Assembly (NCBI RefSeq): GCF_001667075.1
Contig: NZ_LZIL01000042.1
Span: forward strand, 115,072 to 179,071
DNA length: 64,000 nucleotides
From: Mycobacterium sp. 852014-52450_SCH5900713
GTDB taxonomy: Bacteria; Actinomycetota; Actinomycetes; Mycobacteriales; Mycobacteriaceae
Direction of reading: 5' to 3'
In this document: positions 12,501-20,965 of the stretch, piece by piece
Numbering within the stretch: position 1 is the stretch's first letter
Layout: every line of letters starts with the position of its first letter
Program-made: the position numbers and the translations under genes
Notes under the pieces: generated by a model
Told to the model about the DNA's origin: nothing
What the model saw: only the letters and a program-made list of their open reading frames with translations
Database searches by the model: none

Positions 12501-12742
12501 TGCTAGACCGCGGGACCGAATGTGACGTTGCCGAAGCCGGGGCCGCAATCGAGCGGTTGGCGGACGCACCGGCCGATGAGGGCCTGGCGATACGTGAAAT
12601 TTGGCTGCAGCGGCTGCGCGCCCTTCTGGCGCGGGCGCGGGGCGATATGGAGGCCTACTCGCGGCTCAGAGATCGCTACCGCGACATGGCGAGAACGCTT
12701 GGCTTCGAAGGACACACCGACTGGGCCGAGGCGATGCCATAG
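9569..12742 (+). CDS. Zinc-ribbon / class III nucleotide cyclase-like / AAA ATPase / TPR-like signalling protein
   Basis: A 1057-residue protein. Residues about 6-27 hold a double CxxC zinc ribbon (CQACG, CHGCG). Residues about 34-200 are a class III cyclase homology domain with metal-binding aspartates in LFADVVHS and FTGDGIMAVFGAP. Residues about 235-560 are a STAND/AAA ATPase with Walker A AGPPGIGKTR and Walker B VLYVVEDVHW. The rest is helical and TPR-like, with no visible LuxR DNA-binding end. In the cyclase domain the usual IGDxVNxAxR catalytic segment reads IGEQVGMAQR, so the transition-state asparagine is a glycine. It may therefore be a weak or inactive cyclase used as a sensor. ATG 9569 has GGAGG a few bases upstream. 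It is the last accessory gene before the conserved core. Confidence 0.9.
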   Translation: MAAVATCQACGTELFENARFCHGCGSPVAQPTAHAEYKQVSVLFADVVHSMDIAAAVGAERLREIMAELVDRCTDVVHRYGGTVDKFTGDGIMAVFGAPVAMEDHAVRACLTALGVQEEIKRLASDVRQRDRVDLQLRVGLNSGQVIAGEIGSGPFRYTAIGEQVGMAQRMESVAPPGEVMLSESTARLVQEAAVLGAAEEVHIKGSDAPVLSRRLLGMTGGWQRSRSLQGALVGRELEVATVAGLLDRSLSGRGCVICVAGPPGIGKTRLADEAIAMARGRGFEVSAVFCESHTSDVPFVVAARLLREAARITELDDEAARTQVRASVPDASDEDLLLLYDLMGIREPETLPPTIRPDARRRRLTALINSISLTRTQPVLYVVEDVHWIDEVSESLLAELLTIIPRTPSMVLITYRPEYRGVLSNVLGAQAISLTPLSESETATLLDELLGTDPSVAGIKSLVAERAGGNPFFAQEMARELAERGVLEGDRGGFTCTTDLADVTVPASLQATISARIDRLDPDAKQTLNAAAVIGSRFTPELLAAVGNAPALDGLLSAALIDQVRFTPGAEFAFRHPLIRAVAYESQLKSDRAQMHRRLAAAIEARGPESADQNAALIAEHLEAAGDLQDAYGWHMRAATWATYRDIAAARLGWESARRIADALPAEDPHRAAMRIAPRTMLCATAWRVRMSVAGERFDELRRLCTAAGDKASLAIAMAALVADHTHQDRVVEASQLASEAVTLVESIGDPTLTVALSFTPIRAKMASGEWSEMLRLSQRVIDLAAGDPAKGNLLFGSPLALAYAQRAIARYALGRPGWREDLRRGLTVAQGADSLSYVTLVSYVYSAGIPAGALRPDESTVREIEDALTIAERSGDNLQLGFAWLTLGLALVHRHTDAERDRGQKLLAEVHEVFLRGGHFLCDLQLLDAYVARETARRGDRDQAIPQMRAAVDHLARGGQLLSWGIPATSVLVETLLDRGTECDVAEAGAAIERLADAPADEGLAIREIWLQRLRALLARARGDMEAYSRLRDRYRDMARTLGFEGHTDWAEAMP

Positions 12743-12754
12743 GGCCGGCCGTCG

Positions 12755-13189
12755 TCAGGGGCGCGGCTGCACCTCGACACTCGGCGGCCGTGACTGCGGC
12801 TCCTGGGGTTTCGCACGAACCGATCGCCGCACCAGGCTGAACGCGACCGCGCCGCCGGCGAGGATCACGACGGCCGCGCCCGCGAACACCAACGGACGCC
12901 TGCTCCGGCGCTGCGCCCGCCGCGCGTCCTGCAGCGCCTGAGGCAGGTTCGAAACCACCTCCTGCGCGGCGGCCAACTCTTGGGCGAGCGTCTCTTGGGC
13001 CGCGGCGAGTTCCTTGGCCAGGCGCCCCTCTTGGTATTTGCGACGGAGCTGCGCTGCGGTCGACTGAGCAGACTGGACGCTCAGGCCGACGACTCCCCTG
13101 GTGACGTCCACTGGTCCCACTGTCGAGTAAGTCAGCCCGCGAGCCAGTCGCTCACGCGGGCTCAGCCGGGATTCCGCCTTTGCGCTCAT
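12755..13189 (-). CDS. cwsA: Cell wall synthesis protein CwsA
   Basis: A 144-residue protein matching the M. tuberculosis Rv0008c product in length, sequence and position beside ppiA. It has a helical N-terminal part with repeated LAKELAAAQETL/LAQELAAAQEVV segments (coiled coil, about 50-85) and one membrane segment (about 100-122, PLVFAGAAVVILAGGAVAF). A proline-rich tail follows. In mycobacteria CwsA interacts with CrgA and Wag31 and influences pole and septum organisation. The ATG at 13189 (MSAKAESRLSPRERLARG) has AAAGGCGG upstream; longer in-frame starts would run through the divergent ppiA gene and are rejected. crgA lies 1.3 kb away. Confidence 0.93.
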   Translation of the reverse strand: MSAKAESRLSPRERLARGLTYSTVGPVDVTRGVVGLSVQSAQSTAAQLRRKYQEGRLAKELAAAQETLAQELAAAQEVVSNLPQALQDARRAQRRSRRPLVFAGAAVVILAGGAVAFSLVRRSVRAKPQEPQSRPPSVEVQPRP

Positions 13190-13318
13190 CTGCCGCCTTT
13201 CTGTGCGTGCTGAACAGACTGCCAGCATAGGGACGTCGGCGGAACCGTTGTGCGCGCGACGCAGTTTCGGCGGCGGCTCGGCTTGAGCGACACCGGGTGT
13301 GGGCATGCCCCGCGCGTA

Positions 13319-13867
13319 ATGGCAGACTCTCATGCCGTGACCAACAGCCCCCATCAGACCGCTACCGCCACGCTCCACACCAACCGCGGCGACATCAAAG
13401 TCGCCCTGTTCGGCAACCACGCGCCCAAGACCGTCGCCAACTTCGTTGGCCTGGCGCAGGGCACCAAGGAGTACTCGACCCAGAACGCATCGGGCGGGTC
13501 CTCCGGTCCGTTCTACGATGGCGCGGTCTTCCACCGGGTGATCCAGGGCTTCATGATCCAGGGCGGCGACCCGACCGGCACCGGTCGCGGCGGCCCCGGC
13601 TACAAGTTCGCCGACGAGTTCCACCCCGAACTTCAATTCGACAAGCCGTACCTGCTGGCGATGGCGAATGCGGGCCCGGGCACCAACGGCTCGCAATTCT
13701 TCATCACGGTCGGCAAGACACCCCACCTGAACCGGCGGCACACCATCTTCGGCGAAGTGACGGACCCGGAATCGCAGCGAGTGGTCGAGGCGATCGCGAC
13801 GACGTCCACCGACGCCAACGACCGCCCGACCGAGCCGGTGGTCATCGAGTCGATCACCATCACGTAA
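13319..13867 (+). CDS. ppiA: Peptidyl-prolyl cis-trans isomerase A (cyclophilin)
   Basis: A 182-residue single-domain cyclophilin, nearly identical to M. tuberculosis PpiA (Rv0009) in length. Catalytic and cyclosporin-site residues are in [20 protein letters not shown] and [11 protein letters not shown]. The enzyme catalyses proline cis-trans isomerisation in folding proteins and has no signal peptide, so it is predicted cytosolic. ATG 13319 gives [11 protein letters not shown], the same kind of start as the orthologue; an upstream in-frame start at 13250 is not supported by homology. It is divergent from cwsA across about 130 nt. Confidence 0.96.
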   Translation: MADSHAVTNSPHQTATATLHTNRGDIKVALFGNHAPKTVANFVGLAQGTKEYSTQNASGGSSGPFYDGAVFHRVIQGFMIQGGDPTGTGRGGPGYKFADEFHPELQFDKPYLLAMANAGPGTNGSQFFITVGKTPHLNRRHTIFGEVTDPESQRVVEAIATTSTDANDRPTEPVVIESITIT

Positions 13868-13890
13868 GCCGGGCCACCGGCCGCTTTCGA

Positions 13891-14316
13891 TCAGTGCGGG
13901 TGACGGCCCGCGTAACCGGCGGCGGTCAGCGCGTCGAGCACCTCGAGCGGGTCCGTCCCGAGGTCCCAGCGAGAGAACAGAACCAGCCCGCCGTCGGCGG
14001 TCTCGACCTCAAGTAGCCGGTTTTTGCGTCCGTAGCGCCGGAACTCGGTGATTCGGATGATCTTGATGTCGTCGGGTCGTAATACCTGCGTCCGGAACCA
14101 TCCCCGGAGCAACAAGCCGTCGGCGGTAATTGCCAGCTTCGGCCGCGCGCGCCACGTCGCGCCCGCAAACAAGATCAGACCCACCGCGGCAATCCCCGTG
14201 AGAATCCGCCCCGGCGCGTCTGTGACCACGGTCACACTGGCGATAGCCATCAGAACACCGGCGGCCCCACAACCAGCGATTCCAGGCGTGCGCGGCTCCC
14301 ACTGTGTTTGCTGCAT
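13891..14316 (-). CDS. Conserved membrane protein with PH-like domain (Rv0010c equivalent)
   Basis: A 141-residue protein, same length as the M. tuberculosis orthologue. Two close membrane segments (about 12-50) are followed by a small beta-rich PH-like region (RARPKLAITADGLLLRGWF onward) and the conserved ending LDALTAAGYAGR. Function is not known; gene order with crgA and cwsA suggests an envelope role. ATG 14316 (MQQTQWEPRTPG) was chosen over 14340 because family similarity starts there. The upstream gap carries the DnaA-box-like and palindromic sites listed separately. Confidence 0.88.
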   Translation of the reverse strand: MQQTQWEPRTPGIAGCGAAGVLMAIASVTVVTDAPGRILTGIAAVGLILFAGATWRARPKLAITADGLLLRGWFRTQVLRPDDIKIIRITEFRRYGRKNRLLEVETADGGLVLFSRWDLGTDPLEVLDALTAAGYAGRHPH

Positions 14317-14351
14317 GCGCCGTTCAGCCCCTCCCACCACGGCCTATGGAG

Positions 14352-14383
14352 TTATCCACAGACGCTATCAACAGTGGGGATAA
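14352..14383. promoter_or_regulatory. Pair of inverted DnaA-box-like 9-mers
   Basis: TTATCCACA at 14352-14360 is an exact match to the classical DnaA box. At 14375-14383 the opposite strand reads TTATCCCCA, one mismatch away. The two face each other across 14 nt in the gap between crgA and the PH-like gene. The window lies in the origin-proximal block, but this is not the dnaA-dnaN origin, and mycobacterial oriC boxes more often read TTGTCCACA. DnaA-responsive transcription or DnaA titration are possible; chance is not excluded for two sites. Confidence 0.45.
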
Positions 14384-14400
14384 ATCACACGCGTGTGATT
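14383..14400. promoter_or_regulatory. Perfect 18-bp palindrome upstream of the PH-like gene
   Basis: AATCACACGCGTGTGATT is a perfect inverted repeat, touching the second DnaA-like 9-mer and followed by a G-run. It sits about 67 nt before the start codon at 14316, a position suited to an operator for a dimeric regulator. The half-site arrangement (ATCACA then TGTGAT) is the reverse of the CRP consensus, so CRP is not the obvious ligand. The regulator is unknown. Confidence 0.55.
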
Positions 14401-14471
14401 GGGGGGTGGGAATGTTGCTGGCGCGGTAACGGAGCAACCCGAAAATGAATTCATTCCGCGGCTGATGTCGC

Positions 14472-14753
14472 TCAGTGCCAGCGCATCGTCAGCAACAAAC
14501 CCGTGATCATGAAAGCGAACGCGATGGCGTAGTTCCATGGACCGAGTTGCGCCATCCAGTTGAGGGCGGTCGGCGCCTGGCTGCCCACGGCGGCCAGCTG
14601 AAACACCATCAACCAGACGAGCCCGATCAGCATCAGGCCGACGAACAAGGCAACGAACCAGACGCTGGACGGTCCCACCTTCACCTTCACCGGCGTGCGG
14701 CTGACCGCGCCGACGGCGAAGTCGTTCTTCTTGCGGACCTTGGACTTGGGCAT
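14472..14753 (-). CDS. crgA: Cell division protein CrgA
   Basis: A 93-residue protein with a basic N-terminus ([12 protein letters not shown]) and two membrane segments (about 30-52 and 70-90), matching mycobacterial CrgA (Rv0011c) in length and in the motif [16 protein letters not shown]. CrgA is a septal membrane protein that interacts with FtsZ, FtsQ, FtsI and CwsA and with elongation proteins such as RodA and PbpA, both of which are encoded a few kilobases away. It is divergent from the DUF881 gene. Confidence 0.96.
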   Translation of the reverse strand: MPKSKVRKKNDFAVGAVSRTPVKVKVGPSSVWFVALFVGLMLIGLVWLMVFQLAAVGSQAPTALNWMAQLGPWNYAIAFAFMITGLLLTMRWH

Positions 14754-14871
14754 GATTACCTCAACAAGACGGTGAGTGGGACGGGTGCAACGATAAAGAC
14801 CGCAGCTGCACGCACAGCTTGGCTACGAGACTAACTCACCCGGCACGCCGACCAGGAAATTGGAGAGCCGA

Positions 14872-15615
14872 ATGAGCGACGGACGCCGGTCACCATGGCG
14901 CTTCGGCGTCCCGGTGGTGTGCCTGTCGGCGGGATTGCTCCTTGCGGCCACCCACGGGGTGTCCGGCGGCGCCGAGATCCGTCGCAGTGACGCCCCCCGG
15001 CTGGTCGATCTGGTTCGCGAGGCCCAAGCTTCGGTGAACCATCTCAACGCCCAACGCGACTCGCTGGCCGGCAAGATCGATGCCGCGCACGGACGGTCCT
15101 CGGATCTGGCGTTGGCGGCGATGCTGCGCCGCTCCGCCGAGCTGGCCGCCGAGGCGGACATGAACCCGGTCCACGGCCCAGGCCTCGCTGTCACGTTGGA
15201 CGACGCGCCACGGGACGCCAACGGCCGCTTCCCGCGGGATGCGTCGCCCGACGACCTGGTGGTGCACCAGCAAGACATCGAGGCCGTCCTCAACGCGTTG
15301 TGGAGCGCCGGCGCGGAGGCGATCCAGATGCAGGACCAGCGCATCATCGCCACGTCCGTGCCCCGCTGCGTCGGCAACACGCTGCTGCTCAACGGGCGCA
15401 CCTACAGCCCGCCCTACACGATCACCGCGATCGGCAACGCGGCCGCCATGCAAGCCGCCCTGGCCGCCGCTCCCCTGGTCACCCTGTACCGCCAGTACGT
15501 GGTCCGATTCGGGCTCGGCTACCGCGAAGAGGTCAAGCCCGACGTGCAGGTCGTCGGCCACACCGAGCCGGACCGGCTGCATTTCGCGCAGCCCATGGGA
15601 ACCATCGGCTACTGA
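14872..15615 (+). CDS. DUF881-family membrane-anchored protein (Rv0012 equivalent)
   Basis: A 247-residue protein with one N-terminal membrane anchor (about 13-30), a short coiled coil (about 45-90) and the DUF881 core including NPVHGPGLAVTLDDA and DLVVHQQDIEAVLNALW. The family is widespread in Gram-positive bacteria next to division and envelope genes; its biochemical role is unresolved. The ATG at 14872 is preceded by GGAGAG at good spacing, better than the TTG at 14860. It is divergent from crgA and 26 nt before trpG. Confidence 0.92.
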   Translation: MSDGRRSPWRFGVPVVCLSAGLLLAATHGVSGGAEIRRSDAPRLVDLVREAQASVNHLNAQRDSLAGKIDAAHGRSSDLALAAMLRRSAELAAEADMNPVHGPGLAVTLDDAPRDANGRFPRDASPDDLVVHQQDIEAVLNALWSAGAEAIQMQDQRIIATSVPRCVGNTLLLNGRTYSPPYTITAIGNAAAMQAALAAAPLVTLYRQYVVRFGLGYREEVKPDVQVVGHTEPDRLHFAQPMGTIGY

Positions 15616-15641
15616 TTTCCAGCGGACGGTAACCTGGCACG

Positions 15642-16328
15642 GTGCGGATCCTGGTCGTCGACAACTACGACAGCTTCGTGTTCAACCTGGTGCAGTACCT
15701 CGGCCAGCTGGGCGTCGAGGCCGAGGTGTGGCGCAACGACGACCCCCGGCTTACCGACGAGGCAGCCGTCGCCAAGCGGTTCGATGGTGTGCTGCTCAGC
15801 CCCGGTCCGGGCACCCCGGAACGTGCGGGCGCTTCGATCGGCCTGGTGGGCGCGTGTGCCGCCGAGCGCACCCCGCTGCTTGGGGTCTGCCTCGGACACC
15901 AAGCCATCGGCGTCGCCTTCGGCGCCACCGTGGACCGCGCGCCCGAGCTGCTGCACGGCAAGACCAGCAACGTCTTCCACACCAATACCGGTGTGCTGGA
16001 AGGGCTTCCGGATCCGTTCACGGCAACGCGCTACCACTCGCTGACCATCCTGCCGGAGTCGCTGCCCCCGGTGCTGGAGGTGACGGCGCGCACCCGCGGC
16101 GGCGTCATCATGGGGGTGCGGCACAGCGAGTTGCCAATTCACGGTGTCCAGTTCCATCCGGAGTCGATCCTGACCGAGGGCGGCCACCGGATGCTGGCGA
16201 ACTGGCTCGCCTACTGCGGGTGGGCCCGCAACGACACACTGGTCCGCCGGCTCGAGAACGAGGTGCGGGCCGCGGTGCAGCCCTATTTCCCGGCCGAACC
16301 GGCGGCTACTGGCCGAACTTCAGCGTGA
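15642..16328 (+). CDS. trpG: Glutamine amidotransferase subunit of anthranilate / para-aminobenzoate synthase
   Basis: A 228-residue class I glutamine amidotransferase. The nucleophile is Cys83 in GVCLGHQAIG, the oxyanion motif is SPGPGTP, and the His/Glu pair lies in HGVQFHPESI. It releases ammonia from glutamine for chorismate amination. The gene corresponds to M. tuberculosis Rv0013, annotated trpG; isolated from other trp genes and beside kinase genes, it may serve PabB (folate) as well as TrpE. The GTG start gives MRILVVDNYDSF, the usual family N-terminus. Its last 23 nt overlap the end of convergent pknB. Confidence 0.94.
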   Translation: MRILVVDNYDSFVFNLVQYLGQLGVEAEVWRNDDPRLTDEAAVAKRFDGVLLSPGPGTPERAGASIGLVGACAAERTPLLGVCLGHQAIGVAFGATVDRAPELLHGKTSNVFHTNTGVLEGLPDPFTATRYHSLTILPESLPPVLEVTARTRGGVIMGVRHSELPIHGVQFHPESILTEGGHRMLANWLAYCGWARNDTLVRRLENEVRAAVQPYFPAEPAATGRTSA

Positions 16329-18180
16329 TGATCCCGTCGCGGTTGCACCCGGTGCCGGCCGGCGGGTTCTGATACACCACCCGGTGGGACTGCGAGCCAC
16401 CCGCGTCCACGTCGGGCCCCTTGTCCAGCACCCCCGTCCAACCCAGCGCCCGTAACCGCGGCTCGGCGTCCGCCCAGAACATGCCGCTCAGGTCGGGCAT
16501 CACGAACTGGTTGCCTTTGGACACCTGTAGCTCGATCACCGAATCCACCGGAACCACCTGGCCCTTAGGCGGATTGGTGCCGATCACCTCACCGGCCGGC
16601 CGGTTGCTGTCCACCTGTGCCTGGGTGACCTTGGTGAAGCCGTAGACGGTGAGATTCTTCTGCGCGACGTCGACGGTCTGACCCGCTACGTCGGGCACCT
16701 GCTTGGTCTCCGGCCCCGAGCCGACGATGACGGTGATGACGTTGGTGATCGCCGACGTCTGGTTGGCCGGCGGGTTGGTGCCGATGACCTTGCCAAGCAG
16801 CTCCGGGCTCGACGGTGAATTGGCCTGCTTGAACTTGCTGAAGCCGGCGGCCTTGAGCTTGCTGACCGCGTCGGAGTAACCCAACGAGGACACGTCGGGC
16901 ACTTCGCGTTGCTCGGGACCGGTCGAGACGTTGATGGTGACCTCGTCGCCCGCGCTCACCGAGGCGTTGGCCCCGGGGTCGGTGCTGATGACGTGGTCGG
17001 GCGGGATCGTCGAATCGGGCTTTTGCAGGGTGCGCGTCTTGAAGCCGCGGTTCTGCAGCGCGGCAATGGCATCGGCGGAGACCTGGCCCCGCACGTCGGG
17101 CACCTGCACATCGCGGGTGGTGCCGCCGAGGGTGTTGAAGGCGATGACGACGACGATCGTCAACACCGCCAGCGCGGCGACCGCGACGATCCAGCGCCCG
17201 ACCGAACCGCCGTTGCGGTCGTCGATGCGACGCAGGGGTTGCCGGGGCAGCGCGTCGGTGCGCGGGCCGGGCAGGTTTCCGCCCGTCGCCAGTAGCGAGC
17301 TCCGGTCGGCGTCGGTGAGGACCTTGGGCGCCTCGGGCGGTTCGCCGTTGTGCACCCGCACCAGATCGGCGCGCATCTCCGCGGCGGTCTGATAGCGGTT
17401 GTCCGGGTTCTTGGCCAGCGCCTTGAGCACGACGGCGTCGAGGTCGGCGGAGATGCCCTCGTGCCGGTGCGACGGCGGAATCGGGTCTTCCCGCACGTGC
17501 TGGTAGGCGACGGCGACCGGCGAGTCGCCGGTGAAAGGCGGTTCGCCCGTAAGGATTTCGTAGAGTACGCAACCCAGCGAGTAGACGTCGGACCGGGCGT
17601 CCACGGTATCGCCGCGGGCCTGCTCGGGCGACAGATACTGGGCCGTCCCGATCACCGCCGCGGTTTGGGTGACGCTGTTGCCGCTGTCGGCGATCGCGCG
17701 CGCGATGCCGAAGTCCATCACCTTGACCGCATTGGTGTTGCTGATCATGATGTTCGCCGGCTTGACGTCGCGGTGGATGATGCCGTTCTGGTGACTGAAG
17801 TTCAGCGCCTGGCACGCGTCGGCAATGATCTCGATGGCCCGTCGCGGGGGTAGCGGCCCGTCGGTATGGACGATGTCGCGCAGCGTGACACCGTCGACGT
17901 ACTCCATGACGATGTACGGCAGGGGGCCCGTCGCTGTCTCCGCCTCGCCGGTGTCGTAGACCGCGACGATCGAGGGGTGATTGAGGGCGGCGGCGTTTTG
18001 CGCCTCGCGGCGGAACCGCAGATAGAAGCTCGGATCGCGGGCCAGGTCGGCGCGCAGCACTTTGACCGCGACATCGCGGTGCAACCGGACGTCGCGGGCC
18101 AGGTGAACCTCGGACATACCCCCGAATCCGAGGATTTCGCCCAGTTCATAGCGGTCAGACAGGTGTTGAGGGGTGGTCAT
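16306..18180 (-). CDS. pknB: Transmembrane Ser/Thr protein kinase PknB with four PASTA domains
   Basis: A 624-residue receptor kinase. The kinase domain (about 11-275) has [11 protein letters not shown], catalytic [11 protein letters not shown] and the activation-loop threonines in the [14 protein letters not shown] region. A juxtamembrane stretch, one membrane helix (about 330-350) and four extracellular PASTA repeats (about 355-624) follow. PASTA domains sense muropeptides or lipid II, and PknB phosphorylates many wall and division proteins; it is essential in M. tuberculosis. It starts inside the end of pknA (ATGA overlap) as last gene of the operon, and ends convergently with trpG. Confidence 0.98.
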   Translation of the reverse strand: MTTPQHLSDRYELGEILGFGGMSEVHLARDVRLHRDVAVKVLRADLARDPSFYLRFRREAQNAAALNHPSIVAVYDTGEAETATGPLPYIVMEYVDGVTLRDIVHTDGPLPPRRAIEIIADACQALNFSHQNGIIHRDVKPANIMISNTNAVKVMDFGIARAIADSGNSVTQTAAVIGTAQYLSPEQARGDTVDARSDVYSLGCVLYEILTGEPPFTGDSPVAVAYQHVREDPIPPSHRHEGISADLDAVVLKALAKNPDNRYQTAAEMRADLVRVHNGEPPEAPKVLTDADRSSLLATGGNLPGPRTDALPRQPLRRIDDRNGGSVGRWIVAVAALAVLTIVVVIAFNTLGGTTRDVQVPDVRGQVSADAIAALQNRGFKTRTLQKPDSTIPPDHVISTDPGANASVSAGDEVTINVSTGPEQREVPDVSSLGYSDAVSKLKAAGFSKFKQANSPSSPELLGKVIGTNPPANQTSAITNVITVIVGSGPETKQVPDVAGQTVDVAQKNLTVYGFTKVTQAQVDSNRPAGEVIGTNPPKGQVVPVDSVIELQVSKGNQFVMPDLSGMFWADAEPRLRALGWTGVLDKGPDVDAGGSQSHRVVYQNPPAGTGCNRDGIITLKFGQ

Positions 18181-19493
18181 CGTGGCATCTCGTGTCGGGC
18201 CGGTGATGCGCTGAGCGTCGGTGGTTCACCCCGCCCGTACTCGGCCGGCCCTCGTTGCAGTCCAGAATTACTTATCGTCCCGCGATCCGTCCAATTGAGC
18301 CGTGGTGCGGAGCCGCTCGGGGTATTGCTCGCCGGCGGCGGGGGCGGACTGCCGGTGTCGGTGACCGTCGGCGGCGGGGGTTGCTGCTGGGTGTCCGCGC
18401 GGGAGTTGATGACGATGAGCACCGCGATGATGATGGCCAGCGTTCCGAGCACCCCGGCGGCCCACAGCAATGCCCGCTGACCCGACGAGAAGGTGCGCCG
18501 CGCCGGGGGCGGCCGATGACCGCCGGTGGCCGGCCGGGATCGGCGCGGCGCCGCGCTCCGGGTGCTCGGCACGGCGGCCGCCCGGGTCGTCGGGCTGGAC
18601 GGAATCGCCGCCGGCGATGCCCTACCGGGGGGCGGTGACTGGCTGGGTCGCGGCGGACGGCGGCCGGCGCGCACCGCCGCCACGGCGTCGGCGAACGGGC
18701 CGCCGCTGCGGTAGCGCATCGCGGGATTCTTGACCAGCGTGATCTCGATGAGTTCCCGCACGTTGGGCGGCAGCTCCGCGGGCAGCGGCGGCGGGGGCTC
18801 CTTGATGTGCTTCATCGCCACGGTCAAGGCGCCGTCACCGGTGAACGGCCGCTTGCCCGACACCACCTCGTAGCCGACGACGCCGAGGGAGTACACGTCG
18901 CTGGAGGGGGTCGCGTCGTGGCCGAGGGCCTGTTCGGGGGCGATGTACTGGGCGGTGCCCATCACCATCCCCGTCTGGGTGACGGGCGCGGCGTCGACCG
19001 CCTTGGCGATACCGAAGTCGGTGATCTTCACCTGGCCGGTCGGGGTGATCAGGATGTTGCCCGGCTTGACGTCGCGGTGCACCAAGCCGGCGGCGTGCGC
19101 GACCTGCAGGGCCCGGCCGGTCTGCTCGAGCATGTCCAGGGCATGCCGCAGCGACAGCCGGCCCGTGCGCTTGAGCACCGAGTTCAGCGGCTCGCCGTTC
19201 ACCAACTCCATCACCAGGTAGGCGGTGCGGCCCTCCCCGTCCAGCTGGCTCTCGCCGTAGTCGTGGACCTGGGCGATGCCGGGGTGATTGAGCATCGCGG
19301 TGGTGCGGGCCTCGGCGCGGAACCGCTCGATGAACTCCGGGTCCTGGGAGAACTCCTGTTTGAGCACCTTGACCGCGACGCGCCGGCCAAGCCGGCTGTC
19401 CACCGCCTCCCAGACCTGGCCCATGCCGCCGGTGGCGATCAGGCGCTGCAGGCGGTATCTGCCAGACAGCGTCACACCAACTCGCGGGCTCAT
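18177..19493 (-). CDS. pknA: Transmembrane Ser/Thr protein kinase PknA
   Basis: A 438-residue kinase: kinase domain about 12-275 ([39 protein letters not shown]), a Pro/Arg/Ser-rich linker, one membrane helix (about 345-367) and a short Thr/Pro-rich extracellular tail without PASTA repeats, as in known PknA. It regulates cell shape and division together with PknB. ATG 19493 ([19 protein letters not shown]) overlaps the pbpA stop by ATGA; a 50-residue longer ORF start lies inside pbpA and is rejected. Confidence 0.97.
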   Translation of the reverse strand: MSPRVGVTLSGRYRLQRLIATGGMGQVWEAVDSRLGRRVAVKVLKQEFSQDPEFIERFRAEARTTAMLNHPGIAQVHDYGESQLDGEGRTAYLVMELVNGEPLNSVLKRTGRLSLRHALDMLEQTGRALQVAHAAGLVHRDVKPGNILITPTGQVKITDFGIAKAVDAAPVTQTGMVMGTAQYIAPEQALGHDATPSSDVYSLGVVGYEVVSGKRPFTGDGALTVAMKHIKEPPPPLPAELPPNVRELIEITLVKNPAMRYRSGGPFADAVAAVRAGRRPPRPSQSPPPGRASPAAIPSSPTTRAAAVPSTRSAAPRRSRPATGGHRPPPARRTFSSGQRALLWAAGVLGTLAIIIAVLIVINSRADTQQQPPPPTVTDTGSPPPPPASNTPSGSAPRLNWTDRGTISNSGLQRGPAEYGRGEPPTLSASPARHEMPR

Positions 19494-20965
19494 GGTCCTC
19501 CCTGTAGCGCGGCTTGGATCACAGCCCGTCCGATCGGCGCGGCGAGTGCACCTCCCGTCGCGGACAGGCGGTCGCCGCCATTCTCTACCAACACTGCCAC
19601 GGCGACTCTTGGCGTCTGCGCGGGCGCGAAGGCGATGTACCACGCGTGCGGCGGCGTATTACGCGGATCGGTGCCATGCTCTGCGGTACCCGTCTTGGAT
19701 GCGATCTGCACGCCGGGAATGGCCCCTTTCTGCTGTGCGACCTTCTCGGCGCCGACCATCAGCTCTGTCAGCTTAGCGGCGACCTGGGGTGACACCGCGC
19801 GGCGCTGCTGATAGGGGACCGTGGTGCTGATGTTGGCCAGGTCCGGGCCCTTGAGGCTGTCGATCAGGTAGGGCTGCATCGTGACGCCGTCGTTCGCGAT
19901 GGTCGCCGCGACCTGGGCGTTCTCCAGCGGTGTCAGCGCGACGTCCTTCTGGCCGATGCTGGTCATGCCCAGCGCCGCGGCGTCGGGAATGATCCCGACG
20001 GTTGACTCGGCCACCTGTAGCGGGATGACGTTGGGGGTGGTGTCCAGGCCGAACGCGCGCGCCATGCTGCGCAGCGCGTCCGATCCGGTGTGCATGCCGA
20101 GCTGGACGAACGCGGTGTTGCACGACAGGGCGAACGCTTGCTTGAGCGACACCGTGGGCTCGTTGCCACAGGGCTGGCCGCCGTAGTTCTCCAACGTCGC
20201 GGTGCTGTCGGGCAGCACGATGGAGGACGCCGCGGTCAACTGCTCGGCGTCGGTCGCCCCGGCCTGGAGTGCGGCCGCGGTGGTGATCACCTTGAACGTG
20301 GACCCGGGCGGGTAGGTCTCCGAGATGGCGCGGTTGGTCAGCGGATTGTCGGGGTCGTCGCGAAGCCGCTGCCATGCTTGCGCCTGCACCTGGGGATCGT
20401 GCGACGCCAGCAGATTGGGGTCATAGGACGGCGATGACACCATGGCCAAGATCTTGCCGGTGGAGGGCTCGAGAGCGACGACGGCGCCCTTGCAGGGTCC
20501 ACCGCACCCCTGCTGCATCGCGTCCCAGCCGGCCTGCTGGACCCGCGGTCTGATGGTGGTGTCGACGTTGCCGCCGCGCGGATCGCGACCGGTGAAGAAA
20601 TCGGCCAGCCGGCGCCCGAACAGCCGCTCGTCGGAACCGTTCAACAATGGGTCCTCGGCGCGCTCCAGGCCCGTGCTGGAATAGCGCAGCGAGTAGAAGC
20701 CGGTGAGCGGCGCGTAGACGGCCGGGTTCGGGTAAACCCGCAGAAAGCGGAAGCGGCTGTCGGTGGCCACCGAATAAGCCAGCAACTGGCCGCCGGCAAC
20801 GATCTGGCCGCGTTGACGCGAGTACTCGTCGAGCAGGACACGCTGATTGCGCGGGTCGGCGCGCAGCGAGTCGGCGGCGAACACCTGCGTCATCGTGGCG
20901 TTGAGCAGCAAGAGCACGATCAGCGCCATGACGGTGATCGAGATGCGGCGCAGAGAGGTGTTCAT
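19490..20965 (-). CDS. pbpA: Penicillin-binding protein A (class B transpeptidase)
   Basis: A 491-residue protein with an N-terminal membrane anchor (about 9-29), a dimerisation region and a transpeptidase domain whose three active-site motifs are visible: STFK in [15 protein letters not shown] in [11 protein letters not shown] and KTG in [10 protein letters not shown]. It cross-links peptidoglycan outside the membrane, pairs with the SEDS polymerase encoded just before it, and in mycobacteria is a PknB substrate needed for normal division. It overlaps both neighbours by 4 nt. Confidence 0.97.
   Translation of the reverse strand: MNTSLRRISITVMALIVLLLLNATMTQVFAADSLRADPRNQRVLLDEYSRQRGQIVAGGQLLAYSVATDSRFRFLRVYPNPAVYAPLTGFYSLRYSSTGLERAEDPLLNGSDERLFGRRLADFFTGRDPRGGNVDTTIRPRVQQAGWDAMQQGCGGPCKGAVVALEPSTGKILAMVSSPSYDPNLLASHDPQVQAQAWQRLRDDPDNPLTNRAISETYPPGSTFKVITTAAALQAGATDAEQLTAASSIVLPDSTATLENYGGQPCGNEPTVSLKQAFALSCNTAFVQLGMHTGSDALRSMARAFGLDTTPNVIPLQVAESTVGIIPDAAALGMTSIGQKDVALTPLENAQVAATIANDGVTMQPYLIDSLKGPDLANISTTVPYQQRRAVSPQVAAKLTELMVGAEKVAQQKGAIPGVQIASKTGTAEHGTDPRNTPPHAWYIAFAPAQTPRVAVAVLVENGGDRLSATGGALAAPIGRAVIQAALQGGP

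Noticed and set aside
14352..14360. Chromosomal replication origin at the DnaA box
   Set aside because: No dnaA, dnaN or AT-rich unwinding region is present and there are only two boxes; the conserved origin must lie to the left of the window.
18807..19811. 334-residue ORF opposite pknA and pbpA
   Set aside because: It mirrors conserved kinase codons in a high-GC shadow frame; its His/Gly/Val-rich composition is typical of antisense frames.
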